From assembly GCF_910592395.1 (NCBI RefSeq), contig NC_088319.1, positions 15,128,001 to 15,192,000 of the forward strand: 64,000 nt of DNA, given 5' to 3'. The notes under the pieces were generated by a model. The model saw only the letters and a program-made list of their open reading frames with translations, was not told where the DNA came from and made no database searches. Position numbers and translations under genes: made by a program. Positions 36,201 through 48,594 of this stretch are shown here, in pieces. Every line of letters starts with the position of its first letter. Within the stretch, counting starts at the first letter, position 1. Origin of the DNA: Lineus longissimus (Eukaryota; Nemertea; Pilidiophora; Heteronemertea; Lineidae).

Positions 36201-39200
36201 CAGTCCAATCGGTGATCCAGTACTAGGGGCAACGGAAAAACATTTAATATAATCTCCCTTCGTGATTCTGTGTCTGTGGGAAGCGATAGACGTTGTCATG
36301 GTAGTAGTACTAACACAAGAATGCGAGAGTACAATGGAGTGGAATGTGTGTGGTGTCTAGTTAACTAATTCGCCTGCCATCAATCAGGTAAGTATAGTAG
36401 ATATATTCCAAGAACGAAATCTCGCCTGACTCTGGGCAAAATGTTATATTTACTAAATGAAAGGAATGAGCAGCTTTTTACTTCAGTATGTTGTACTTCT
36501 TCTGTTTCATAAGCAAAATGAACAACAATGACGTTTTCCAATGTTGGTCCTGCTCCTCGCGCGATCTTAGAGCTTAGAGCTCAACGCGAGTCGCAATGCA
36601 TCGTTTCCCGGGTACAGTCAGAAACTCGTGATGGTGATAGTTCATGTGTTCTATAATGATGTGAACTACTATGGTAGAGTGGAAGATTACTGGGCAGCCG
36701 ACAGCTTTGTTATAATGCCCCTAATTTTGCTATTGGTCCTTAAACTGCAATGATGGTTCTGTTGCTAATGGCAGCTTTAGATAGATTTGCCAGTTTATGT
36801 TCGTTATTTCCATCGCAGTACACATTGTTGTCGCCATGCTGCGAAATAAAACACAGTGAAACGTATTCTTTGCGAATATAATCAAAGAAGTTCTATAAAT
36901 GGTAAAGACGGACAAGTAAAGATACTTTTTAGGCTTCAACTTCTATTCGAGCGTTACCAACCTTTGTCTTTTGGTATTTCTTCTGGTCTCGGGGAGTCTC
37001 AAGCCACAAGAATGACGATGACACAAGAAGCCTGTGAAGCAAATGTCGCCAGAAAACACATCACCTCATGAGGCATGATACTGCATATTGTATTTCTTTT
37101 GTTTTCAAGGGTATAGCTAACTAATAAATGTTTCAAGGGGACGTATTACAACAAATAGCTACATGTATATGATATGGATGGATATCGGAAAAGGAATATG
37201 TTAAACCAGAGACAACAAAAAGTGGGAGTTGGTTTTTTGTGTTGTCACATCACTTTTGGCTCGTATTACCTTTGCATAGTTTACGCTAGTTCATTGACGT
37301 GCATCTATAATCTGGCCATAAGTTAGAAATTGAATGCGTTTAACGAAGACGCAGGAGGACAAAGACAATCTATCCTCGGAACTGACTTTAGGTGAACAGT
37401 TTAAAAAAAGTTTTTGACGGTCCTGTGGCTTTCGATCCGGTCACCCATGCCCTAAACTTGTGCATTTGGTGATACAAAAATAGAAAGAATTCTTTGTGAT
37501 TCTGTCCGAATAATGGCCTCTCCACTTTGATATTCTGTTTCACGAAGAACCCCCCAAAATTTTTTGGTGTCGGGGCATAAAAAAAATATGGATCGGGCGT
37601 TAAACCACCTTATAACTGTTTTTTTCCATTATTCATAGCACCGTTATTTTAGGGAATCTGCTGGTAGCTGCCTTTGATGTGTGACTCAGCGTTTTTCTTC
37701 AAATGTAAGGGAAGGTGCCAGATAAAATAATTTGTGAATTTATATTTGGGAATACTGTACTTTGAAAGTGTGTTGCTGTGGGCAGGCAGTTGTACCTCGG
37801 AGATTGCATATTTCATATCATAGAAAACAATAACTGAAAAAATATCGGGCTACTCACTTCAGCTGCGTGCTGTTATTAGCGGAAGAGTGTTTTGATAGGA
37901 TGCTAAGTAGCCGGTAGATTATGATGAAATGGATATGGTAACAATTCGAGACACCTTTGATATGATTCTTTACTCTCGCAGTACTTTCTCCGAGTGTGCC
38001 AACGTCTTTATTGAGTCAATGATTCGACAAGGGTATAGTGTGCCAAAGACGGATATTTCTGGTGTTGAAGATGAGTCGACGTGGGCGCTAAACAAAGAAG
38101 ACGAGCTGGAAATCCAAACGACTTTCTCCGACAATGGAGTTATCTCCCTGGGAGACTGAGTCTGCAGAATGAATATGGGTGTATTTTCCGTGTTTCCGTT
38201 ACCGAGTTTTTCGCCTTTCTTTCTGTGTCCCCATTATCATTTCACGACCGCTGTCATGCCGTCAATGTAACGTAGGGAACGGCCAACAGTGTTCAGAGGC
38301 TTCCTTCAAACCTGGCCCTTAGGGCTGCGTTGTCTGTGAAAGACATGTTCCATTGTAAGCCGTCTCTTCTAAAAGTTCTTAATACTACATAGTTTGAAAT
38401 CGGAAACATAAAGACTGCTCCCACAGGTTCCAAATTGGGGACAACACGCACATTTAATGTAATCAGACGCGAAAATACCCTTTTGCATGTTGAGCCTAGT
38501 TCTTGCAGTAATCTCTCTGGCCCCATCATTTCTTAATGTCTCTGCGTGGTAAACTCAGTTAGCTTAGTGCTTTCGTTCAGAATTAAACAGTATGGGCTAT
38601 ACAATTCAACATGTATATCTAATTATTTGAAATGCGCGTATGAATGCGAGTTGCTGTTAGGTAGATGAGAGAATCTATTGCATAACAATGCCTAGTAATG
38701 TGTTGCCGAGGGTTTGGACGAATTGACGACTCCATCCGGGCGGTATTTGCTGAGGTATGTGAACCAAAAACCAATATCACAGTAAATTACTTGTAGCATT
38801 AGTTGATCCGTCATGTACATCGGCGACACTCCCTCCGCCTTCGAAAGCAATAAACCCGATTCGCACAGGAAAAGGGATACAAATACATGGACATCATTTG
38901 GATCAGTTTTCAAAAATTAGTCAAATCACGGAGACTGTTGACATGACTCAGCCTCCCATTAAGGAAAATTAGCAGGAAATAACTCAATAAAATTCGCCCC
39001 CGCCTGGTTTTTTCCTTTTAATGACACCTCTTGAGTGGCGATCAGTGACCTTTGTCGTCAAATGTCGAAGGTTGTCTAGAATAGAATAACATCAGTGTCG
39101 CTTCTTAGTTATTCCTTACATAGTTAGGTAAGCAGTTAGCTCTTCTCTCCCTAAACCCCGCCGAAAGAAAATATACATTGTATGGATGTTTGTCACATCG

Positions 39201-42200
39201 TCAAAACTAGCCAGTGGTACAATGTACATATAGCAATGCAACATATAAAAAAGTAAAGGCGAAATTAAAAGTTCAACCGCCAAGGAAGGAAACACGTGGG
39301 TTGCTTCCTCGAGTCCCTTACCTTTTTGGTATAGCGAAGATTGTTTACCAGTAAACTTGCCTTATGTCAATCATGGGTCGTTGCCAAGCAACCAATTTTA
39401 CTGCTACAATTTCAAAAAGCAGTTTGGCGATAGATGAACTTTTTTACAGAACCACCGAAGGTATTCCTTTGTCTTTACCTTCTATAAGGCAAATGAGATT
39501 GTTTTGCATGGTGCACTTTCACCAAAGAGTTAGAGTACCAATGGTAAAAATCGGTCAAGTGGTAAAAAGTGAGGTCAACAGCTGCAAAGAACGAGAGTCG
39601 GACGAGGCATTTTCAGCCTTGGAGCACTTTGAAAACATACATCCCCACACAAAATGGCAATTTAATCTTTTGAGAATCTTCCTCGGGGCCGACCTTCATT
39701 CTGCGATCGTTCAGCTCTAATGTGGCCCCATCTTTATATTGCCAATTCGGTTCGATTTTGCTGAATAATTGCAAACAGTAGGGGAATTATTCTCTAATTC
39801 TCTGATTTCAAGTAATTTCACATTAGGTTTCCTCAAAATCTGCCCCGAATAGAATTACTTTGAAATTGTTATAAACGGTCTGTCAAATTATATTTTAAAT
39901 TGCTCAGAGAGCTTGAGGGTTTATCTTTAAAATGAAAAGTTGATATGATTAGTGATATGTGATGTCATTACACATGGTTTATTGATCGGACTATATCATA
40001 TCGTGATAGACGTTTGAACGTCAGACTGGAATTAATGAGATATTTTTGTTAAAGTCCTGTAATTGTTGTTGAAAGCTTCTGAGACATTTAGATCCGGGCC
40101 TAAGTATTGCGGCAATATGCCGTGGACATCAGTATTGGTCTCTCAGTTCAGCCTGGAGAGAACGGCTTCCGTCCGACCAACGAGGCATGGCCTAGATAGC
40201 AATGGACGGGACTTTACCTGACAAGCATAATATGTTACTTGTATAATAACGCCGAATGCATGCTCAAGTTGTGGGTATCTTCCCCTTGACAAATTAGTGT
40301 CGCAGAACTCATAGAATACGCCGAAACTCAACAATTCTTGGAACGTTATTCAAAGGAAAAAAAGATCGACAGAGGTGATTAAGGCTGAGTGGCGAGGCTC
40401 CTGTTACTGGTTTAGCCATTAAAGTAAAATCCAATTGAAACTTTAAATTGATATTCTGGGCATGCATGCATGCGGAGTGAATTTGTGAAGACACGGGAAT
40501 GTCTCATCGATATTTTGCTTCCACACTGAAAGGACAGACCTGATCCATGTTCTTCTCCACTCTTATGGTGCATGGCCTTTCGCGGAATAGAGAGATTTTC
40601 GCAGACAAAAACGTCATTCAATATTATCGCCAATTTACGGCTGAGCAAATTATTCATAAGATATATGACGAACTGCCTTTTCGTTATTGTGACTTTACAC
40701 CAACTAGGGCTCCGGCCATGGCTGTGGCTCGTCCATCACCTGGTAGAAGCATTTATTACGGTGCCCGGACGAAAAGCCAATCATGTCTGCGGTACGACAC
40801 CAGGAAAAAAGGCGACAATTGCAGGGAATTGCTGTTGGTGCACGTGTTACTTCTGTTGATCTTCTGCTGATCAAGACCCACCTTTTGGTTGGCTAAACAT
40901 CTCATCAGAAGATTAAAGCACCGCCATCTCGGGATGGCCGGCTGTTGATAACACAAACCATGATTGTGGGGCACTGGTCTCTCACAGCAAAATACTGAGT
41001 GTTTTATTATCCCTTTGGCCATGATCGCATTCACTCGTCAGATTTGCACTTTGGAAAAGGTATTGGGTTTCCCCCGACGACTATCGTAAGGAGGAAGAGA
41101 CGCCTCGGACGGTATAAATCGGAATAGCGTCCAAACAGTTAGATCGATTACAAACAGACTTCATGTCCAAGGCCGGCGTCTTGTCATCAATCATTCTAGA
41201 TGTCAAAGTTGAATAATTATGAACATACTGCTGTTGAAACAATCTTGATGTAAAAGACCTGCCTCTCACGTTGATAGAGTACAACAGGTGGTTTCTACCG
41301 GGGGTCGCAAATAATCGATCACGTCTGGTCTCTGCGGCCTCGTTCAATCGATCGAATTGCGGCATGCCCTGGTAAGTTTGATGAAATTTATTACACATAC
41401 TGCAGCGATAACGGGATTGAATTTTCCTGGGGTATTACGACATATTTCGACTGAACAATGATCCGTATTGAAAGTGGTTGAAGACGTTCACATACACCTA
41501 CGGAACATTATCCGTTAACAAACGGTTTGTAGGAAATTAATGGCATCTGCAACTGCTGTGAGGGAGATTGAATACTCGTCCTGGTGTCATGGTATCAGAT
41601 GCATAGTGTTGGATATGACATTCATGACGGATTGCGGAACGACTCTTATTTTGTATTAGCGGTATAGGAAGACGGCATGCGTGAGGAAACAGAGTATATT
41701 GGGTTTATTGTGGGATATTACGTTCATGACGGAAAGTGGAACGAATCAGAATATATTGGGTACTAAAAGTTTTAAACATCCTTTAATTAATTTGTACGCC
41801 CATCCATTGTCGTTTTGAATACCGACATAAACATCTCAACATTTTTTTCAATTTATATTTTCAGAACCGTTCTGATTGGGTAGTTGAGAAGTCGAAGATC
41901 AGGAGATGCAAAATGTATTCGAATTGGACAATAAGAGCAGACTCTGATGTCACGTCACGTCCGTGATACAGCGGCCATGTCTAAATATTCTTTTACACAC
42001 CGGTGTAGTCATGTCGGGAACAAAGGATTGTTTCTGAAAAACATGACGATTATTCTTCCTCATGAAAATATGTACAAAAACCCACGAAGATAATTCTTGT
42101 TTATCGTTGCGACGGTTCAGATTATGCCAGCCTTCTTCGAAGCGTGTCAAAGGTCGCCAGACACACTCACTTCTTTGTTCAATGAACAGTTGACCTCATT

Positions 42201-42509
42201 GATGAACGATATAATATCTACAACATTTCAAACAGTTTAATGATGTTATTCATAGCCAGCATCATCTGTTGTCATCAAAGTTCCACAATTTCCTTTCCAA
42301 ACGTTTTAGCTTTAAACTTAAGGAAAGAAATACACTGACGCTTTCGCCTTCCTTTGGAAACTGTTTTGGCGCAATATCCGGGAATTCTCGAAATCGGTTG
42401 AGTCAGCAATTTTGCAATCGTGGCGTCTAGAAAGAATATATCGCTATACCAGGCGCGAATTCTACATGATTTGATTTACGGGAAGTTTCCGAAGATCAAG
42501 AGATCGGAA
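33281..42509. other. Region without a recognised gene, upstream of the single-exon GPCR
   Basis: No confident exon was found. Short ORFs such as 37929-38159 (76 codons, real ATG, no recognised domain) and 39364-39720 stay unassigned. A diverged repeat of about 60 bp is suggested at 34995-35190. A pair of similar blocks (ggatatgacattcatgacgg / ggatattacgttcatgacgg) lies at about 41611 and 41713. The right end must carry the GPCR promoter and 5' UTR. Confidence 0.5.
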
Positions 42510-43676
42510 ATGGACGGACTAGCACATGACGGGGATGGTAGGCAGGGCCTTCCGGGTAACGGAACAGCCGCCTTATGGAATACAACAAATGTGACATTAT
42601 TGCAGTCGTTGCAGTTCGTCGAGAATGACGGGACAGGACAAATGAATGCTGGCATGGACCCTGCAGACATGCACGCGATATTTCTAATGATAACAGTTTT
42701 AGGGTGTGTTGTTGGAATCCTGGCAGTTGCGGGACTATTTTTAAATGTGCTAAGTATGATAGTATTTTCTCGCGTTTCAGAGAAAAGTGCCTCTATTTTT
42801 TTAATGCAGGTCCTTGCAGCGGCTGATAGTGCCTTTTTGATCAGTAATTTTTTAATCCACACTGTGTTAGCCGTCTTTCTTCTCAGCGGGAGATATATAG
42901 AATACGAAGTACACGTGCTGCCATCTATTCCATACATTGCGAGTTTTGAAGAAGTCTCGCGAGATTTTGCGGTCTGGATGGTGGTACTCGTGACATTTGA
43001 ACGTTATCTCGCGATATACTACCCGCTGAAAGCGAATGTGTTGTGCCGCACGTCCGCTACTGCCAAAACCGTCATTGTGATGTTTGCCGTCGTTGCGCTT
43101 TTCAACATTCCGTCTTTTCTTATGTTCCAAAGCTCCCCAGGTAATGCACCCGTTATTGCAGGATTTGCCAGGTCTGTCGTCTACAACACAACATATTACG
43201 TCATAGACGCTCTGTTCAATTTGGTAGCGCCAATTTCCCTTGTTCTTTGTTTCAACTTTCGAATAATAGCTATCGTGCGCCTGACACGCAGACGACGCTT
43301 CAGCTGTGATTCGTTGGACTCGAGTAGCTCATCCAATCACAACGCGTTGGAGGACTCACGTGCCTCGTCAGTGACCATGACCCTATTCACTATCTCCTCG
43401 CTCTTCATCGTCTGCGAACTGCCGCATCTTGGCTATTTGCTGATGGAAGTCGTGACGAATTTCTTGAATGTAGATCACCCAGCTTGGTGGAAGGTGTTAG
43501 CGATGACCTTATCGCACATTTTCCAAAATATAAACTCTTTCATAAACTTTTTCATATATATCATGATGGCGCGAAAATTCCGATCCACTATCCGGGTAAT
43601 GTTTTGGAACTGTCCGAAAAGGTTCCGGAGAAGACGCGACAGGGGGAAATACCCAGTGTGCACCTCGTTTGTTTGA
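42510..43676 (+). CDS. Rhodopsin-class GPCR, FMRFamide-receptor-like, single exon
   Basis: An uninterrupted frame of 388 aa from ATG 42510. The frame is open upstream of this, but only with a non-ATG start. The N terminus carries three N-glycosylation sites (NGT, NTT, NVT at about 17-29). TM1 begins near residue 57 with FLNVLSMIVF. TM3 ends with the canonical ERY at 164-166, followed by LAIYYPL. TM6 contains FIVCELPHLGY. TM7 has NSFINFFIYIM, where NFFIY replaces NPxxY. A basic tail (RFRRRRDRGK) follows. This pattern is typical of FMRFamide/myosuppressin-like peptide receptors of invertebrates, but the ligand cannot be named. AATAAA follows at 43723. It is not closely related to the GPCR pair at 9407-14665. 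Confidence 0.92.
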   Translation: MDGLAHDGDGRQGLPGNGTAALWNTTNVTLLQSLQFVENDGTGQMNAGMDPADMHAIFLMITVLGCVVGILAVAGLFLNVLSMIVFSRVSEKSASIFLMQVLAAADSAFLISNFLIHTVLAVFLLSGRYIEYEVHVLPSIPYIASFEEVSRDFAVWMVVLVTFERYLAIYYPLKANVLCRTSATAKTVIVMFAVVALFNIPSFLMFQSSPGNAPVIAGFARSVVYNTTYYVIDALFNLVAPISLVLCFNFRIIAIVRLTRRRRFSCDSLDSSSSSNHNALEDSRASSVTMTLFTISSLFIVCELPHLGYLLMEVVTNFLNVDHPAWWKVLAMTLSHIFQNINSFINFFIYIMMARKFRSTIRVMFWNCPKRFRRRRDRGKYPVCTSFV

Positions 43677-43722
43677 ATATTGCGTCGGATTCTGTATAAG
43701 CATACATGACTTGAGGACTGAG

Positions 43723-43728
43723 AATAAA
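43723..43728 (+). promoter_or_regulatory. Polyadenylation signal AATAAA
   Basis: Canonical hexamer 47 nt after the stop codon of the single-exon GPCR gene. Confidence 0.7.
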
Positions 43729-44690
43729 AGCCATGCCATTTTAGCAGAAGTTTCCGAGCGACAAAAATAATTCTATTGCCACTCCCAGAAAGAGAAGCAA
43801 GGGCTGTTTCTTAGTTATCGAATCGATCAATGTTTCCGTAACGGAACTCGAAATAACATTACAGTAGCTGTAGGATATCCGTAATTGGGGTTACTGATAA
43901 AAGCGGAATGATATCGTCGAAACGAAATAAAACCCGCGAAATGCAGCCCCTTGAAATGAAGAAGACGCGAGTACATGTACATATCGGTGAACAGTCCACC
44001 ATTCATCATCTACATGTAGGTAGAAAAGTTGGAATTATACATGGTGCCCCTTCGCCCAGCGGAACCAATGTCAACTTTAATACATACCGACATCAGACTT
44101 GAGTGACGTTATTTGAAAAGATCAAAAGGTTCATTTCGATAAATCCATGTCATCTTTAGATTTTTTGCGTTTCGTTTCATTCTGGAACTCTTCGGTAACC
44201 CGTAATTCGGACGAAAATGATGGAATATCGACTCCTGCTGATCATCACTCTTTACATTCCGCATATATAGTTTTTTATATTTTCTTACTTTTCCCAACTT
44301 GACTGATTTCTATCATATTCGCATGCGGTAGTATACATGGATAGGTGCTTGAACAGAACATGTGTTGTTCTTTGTCGACGATATATTACAAATTTGATAT
44401 ACGGGGGCATTTTCTCATTCTATGCGTTTTGAGCGTGCCACGGTGCTTCACGCTTGTTGTTAGTTGTCGGCAGTGTAAGGCATGTTAGGCGACAATACAC
44501 CAAGTTGCAATTTTGTCGATGACGTGTGTGCGAGAGGTGGTGATCGGTTGCCCTTGCTGATTCAGGTCCATCGACCACATAGAAAGCTGTTTCGAGTGGG
44601 TAAACGTTACATGTATCAAGCTTTGCCCGATAACCCTTTTATAAGACTGTAGAACAAAGGGATTCTGGAACGTATATATAGCTGAGGGCA

Positions 44691-44948
44691 GGGCCCGGTT
44701 GTTCAAACCCTGGTTAGTTTAGCGTCTGCTAAGTTTTAGTGACCGCTACTAAACTTAGCGGAACCCTTTGGGTGACGCTAAAACTTGGCAGTACCCCATG
44801 ACAAAACCCTTGAGGTGCCGCTAACTAAGCGGTGACATAGCGGCAGCTAAGCCTAACGAAACTTACTTGGCGGCACGCTAAGATAACGGTGGGTAAGCAG
44901 CCGCCAAGCCACCTTCAGCAGATAGCGGAGCTTTGAACAACCGGGCCC
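44691..44948. mobile_element. MITE-like element with 17-bp terminal inverted repeats
   Basis: Perfect terminal inverted repeats gggcccggttgttcaaa (44691-44707) and its reverse complement (44932-44948) bound 258 bp. The interior is packed with GCTAA/TTAGC-type motifs in both orientations (gctaagttttag, ccgctaactaagcgg), so much of it could fold on itself. It has no coding capacity. A clear target-site duplication is not seen. It is a non-autonomous DNA transposon by form; the family is not identified. Confidence 0.8.
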
Positions 44949-46053
44949 AAGTTTCCACTAGCTGCACGCGATTTGGGTAGTTGGATAATTAGCCAATTAG
45001 CCACGTCAGTTTTAGGCATGCATAGTTGCAGGCCTAGACTTTTCGCTGCATGCAGTGATAAGGTCACGTGAGCTGGTGTGACAAGAGAACGTCATGTGAC
45101 CTGACTTGTAGTCATGAAGCTTCCATATTGTTTGTTTGTATATGTAGATCGAGTTTTTCAGAAAAGATCTGTCCTAAAAGTTGAATATCTGAGATATGGA
45201 CACGCAGAAAGTATTCAAATCCACCTCCATCTGGGATCACCTAATATTATCACCTCGTGTAAATTTCAGTACTTTGGTTATACATGTAGTACATTTTTTA
45301 CGTTTTACACGGCCATGAAACTTGTAAGACGCGTCAAAATCGTCAGCAACAAAATTTAGTGGTGATTTTGGTGCGTCCAACAAATGTCGTTCCTGTCTGA
45401 TATATGTAAGTCCAATAGTCACTGTAGTGTTGATATTTACATACAGGAGGATGTGTAACCCGTCATCGGAGTGTGGGCACCTTTGGTCTGTTAACCTCCT
45501 TGATATACAGTTTAAAAGACGGATAGGTTTTTTTCTGAATAACGCGATATATTTTTTTAAGTGTACATTTACTGTTCATAAACAATGGAGGAGATTGCTG
45601 GATACGTTTTGTTACTTGTAATCCGTCGGTCGAAGAATGAAAATCATATTATCGTTCGTTAAATCATGGTTTGGTATGTTTTTGTTATAATGGGAAGATG
45701 AAGTTATTCAATACAAACGATATATTAATAATCTTACTGTGGTTTGGTTTTTTTCTTGAGAACGAAGAGTTATGCCGGACCCCGTGGTACATACTGACCT
45801 CGTGGTTTTAGTACATGACGTGACGTCACATACGATGGTCAGTGAGATCATCGATCACATATAATAGGCACCAAAAGTGTCGGGGGGAGGAGGAGGAGGG
45901 TGCAATTGACCCCAGAAATTTTTCTAGACCGAAATGAATAATACATTTTCGAAGCAACCATATATGACGATATTTTAATTTTCTATATAATCTATTCATA
46001 TCAACATGAGGGTACATAATAATTATACCTAATAATAATAATAATAAATTCAT

Positions 46054-46059
46054 TTTATT
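46054..46059 (-). promoter_or_regulatory. Possible polyadenylation signal (minus strand)
   Basis: TTTATT on the plus strand (AATAAA on the minus), about 185 nt beyond the stop codon of the carrier gene. Confidence 0.4.
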
Positions 46060-46241
46060 CATTACGAAGACCTCAATAAACAGACTTTACATGACCGGTA
46101 TGTTCGGACCATTGGGATTGTATAAAGATTACATGATTTACATACATGTACATGCGTGTACATACATGCAGGCTGAATAACACGTCTAAAAGACAATGAA
46201 ATGAACAAAAGCAGACCCGTGAATTTTGAATGATAGACTTT

Positions 46242-48594
46242 CTATTCAGCGGTTGTTTTGTTTATACTAAAATCATTCGGTAATAGGGTATAGTTCTTCC
46301 CCTGGTTCTTTGAGACGACAATTGACGTGTTCTCCTGCAATTTGGCACGCAATGCGCACCGGCCCACACACTCCACGCAGACATAGATCAACGCGTTAGA
46401 CACCATTGCGGCCAATACTGCGTAAGCAACAGCCATAGGATAAGTGTCCAAGAACGGCCCCATAACTGCGGGAAAGCCCATCTCCCCGAGCGTAGAGGAT
46501 GACACCAAAATCGAAGACATTTTAACCGGGAGATCAATATACTGGTTTGCCCAACTGAATACGGCTGCGTAAGAGACCATTCCACTAAGAGCGATACCAG
46601 CACTTGCACACCAAACTGCAATAGTAGAATAAGAACCAAATATCACGAGCACGAGACTAGACACAACTAGGATAATACACGTTGTCAAAATTGTGACAGA
46701 AGCTGGTATATATTTACTCAATGGAGTGAAAAGTACTGTTCCTGTGAAACTAACCGTTGAATAGAATAACGTCATTTGCGTCCCTAAGGTTTCGGTTTTT
46801 CCTAACTGCTTCACCACGAACGTTGTGAGAAGAGTTGAATACGTCAAAGCTGCGCCAATTACATTAAAGATATAAACACTCAAAAGAGCAATTAAAACAT
46901 AGCACGTGCTCCTGCTGGCAATTTTCGGAGTTTCCACAGTCTCCTTGTACTCGCATTCTTCATGTTCATTGGTCTCCGTTGGTTTCGCCAGATGCAACAG
47001 AAATGCCAAGAACAGCCCGGTAAATAAGCAGATGCCCATAACGATGAAATGTATGGTAGACATCGCCTCAATATTTTGCTTCTCAGTCTCGGACTGATGC
47101 GAAAAGACTGTCGAGTTCTGCGGAAAGGGGTTTTTCTGTGACATGTTTTTCTCGCAAAGGGTGCTTTCGCTTCGTGCTCCCCCTACGCATGGAGTTTCCC
47201 TGACGAAGGGTAGGACCATGGCCGCTGCCGAAAGGCCTCCGGCCGATACACCGCCGTAGACAGCCATCAGATAAGGTGCGTGCTTCTTTCCCCAGAGCTG
47301 GATACAGACATCATTCGTATCTGAAAAAAGACAAGCAAGTTGTGAACCCTAGTATTATCAACAATGACAATAAATAATCAAAAATTCATAAACACTAGAC
47401 TTCATGAATTCTTGCTAGTATTGTCAATCAGTAAGCACTATAAAATGGTTGATCTAATCAGAATCTTTCAAATAAATTTATTTGAAAGACTCTGGTCTTA
47501 ACTTACGGGTTTTGTCTTGCGATGGAATTAACGACGGACTGGCTACCATCCCATGTTTAGAATTTGCCAGCAGTGACATTTGGCCGCGCGACGATACCAT
47601 CAGATTGCGGTACGCGGAAAGACTCGAAACGTTAGGGAGAATAGCCAGTGATCGGCCAGTGCCATTACAGTACTCCTGCTCGGTCGTCGACCAACCAAAA
47701 TCGGTCAACTAAACAACCAGTGAATCATATTCTTTTTTTGATAGAATTTATGGGATCCGTTTTGTCCACTATTCGTTGTTTTTTTGCATTCCATGGGGTA
47801 GGTATGCTGCGTCATTTTACCTGTCTCGATGAATCCAACGATCAATCCTTGAAGGCAGAAGACAACAATCATGACTCCGAGATAGGTCGACCATGGGATT
47901 GCCGCGGTCAGTCCGCCCAACAGCATGAAGGCAATGATGGTAGCAGCAACCCTGCAACGCGAGGCGTCAATCAGGTAACCCCTGGCGAGGGAGCCCAATG
48001 CGGTGCCCAACCCCCTGGTGGTCAACGCCCATGATACTTTACTAACTTCGGTATTCACGAGTTTCGCCAGGTTGAGAAGAATAGGCCCCGTGACGGCGTA
48101 CACTACACCCTGTTATAAACAAGAAGCGGGTTAATGCATTTCCGAAGTGTGTTAATCTACACTCCTAGAAAAATATTTTTATTTGTTCTGGCAGAGAAAG
48201 CGTTTCTAAAAGTGTACTTTATCGCGAACTTGTACTATCAAAATGTTATTGACGAGTATTGCGAAAATAAAGATGAACTTGATGTTATCACCGGCATGCT
48301 GTGGTTTAGGTGTTGGCCATAGCAGTGGGATGGCACTCCACTTCTCCCCATCCCAAAGTGCTTTTTTATGAGATGACAGTCAACACTTAGAAACACAGGC
48401 CATCAGAAAACATATCGTAAGAAAACTGCCGTGTTGAAAGTGCTTATTACAATATTTTAGAACAAGGAAAACTGTAAAATCTTCAAGAGATGAGTCAGAT
48501 TAGTCACGAAGCTTGCCCCATATGATTGAATACTTACTATGATGAACATGGAGAGCCAAAGAGCCCCCGTCAGGGCGTAATGCAAGAAAATCAT
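46242..48594 (-). CDS. MFS carrier, MFSD4B / sodium-dependent glucose transporter 1 (NaGLT1)-like
   Basis: Three exons on the minus strand: 48594-48538, 48109-47821 and 47320-46242, with phases 0 and 1. The product is 474 aa, close to the family length of about 500. The N terminus starts directly in TM1 (LHYALTGALWLSMFIIG) and continues VTGPILLNLAKLVNT. Residues 116-126 read DTNDVCIQLWG, matching the family's conserved DTG-N-LWG segment after TM4. Later segments include VFSWANQYIDLPVKMSSILV and LGEMGFPAVMG, also family hallmarks. A central extracellular loop carries an NST glycosylation site, and about eleven or twelve membrane segments are visible. Known members transport glucose with sodium, or urea; the substrate here is inferred. 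The gene is divergent from the GH1 glycosidase 1.5 kb away. Confidence 0.9.

Larger units (their letters stand above)
43729..46241. other. Convergent intergenic region with a MITE
   Basis: Lies between the plus-strand GPCR and the minus-strand carrier. It contains the inverted-repeat element at 44691-44948, GGA and ATAAT simple repeats at about 45883-45900 and 46027-46047, and a TACATGTA-rich patch at 46141-46170. No coding exon was recognised. Confidence 0.6.

Noticed and set aside
35820-36252. TATA-like gtataaaatg followed by a 130-codon open frame
   Set aside because: The frame begins with GTG, its first ATG is deep inside, no domain is visible, and the opposite strand is equally open.
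37929-38159. 76-codon ATG ORF
   Set aside because: It looks protein-like in composition but has no recognisable family, paralogue or splice context; left unassigned rather than called a gene.
42420-42509. Thirty extra N-terminal codons for the single-exon GPCR
   Set aside because: This extension starts at GTG; the first ATG in frame is at 42510, directly before a normal glycosylated N terminus.
45877-46047. GGA and ATA simple repeats as a CRISPR-like or regulatory array
   Set aside because: They are short microsatellites without spacers; nothing in the window suggests CRISPR or prokaryotic DNA.
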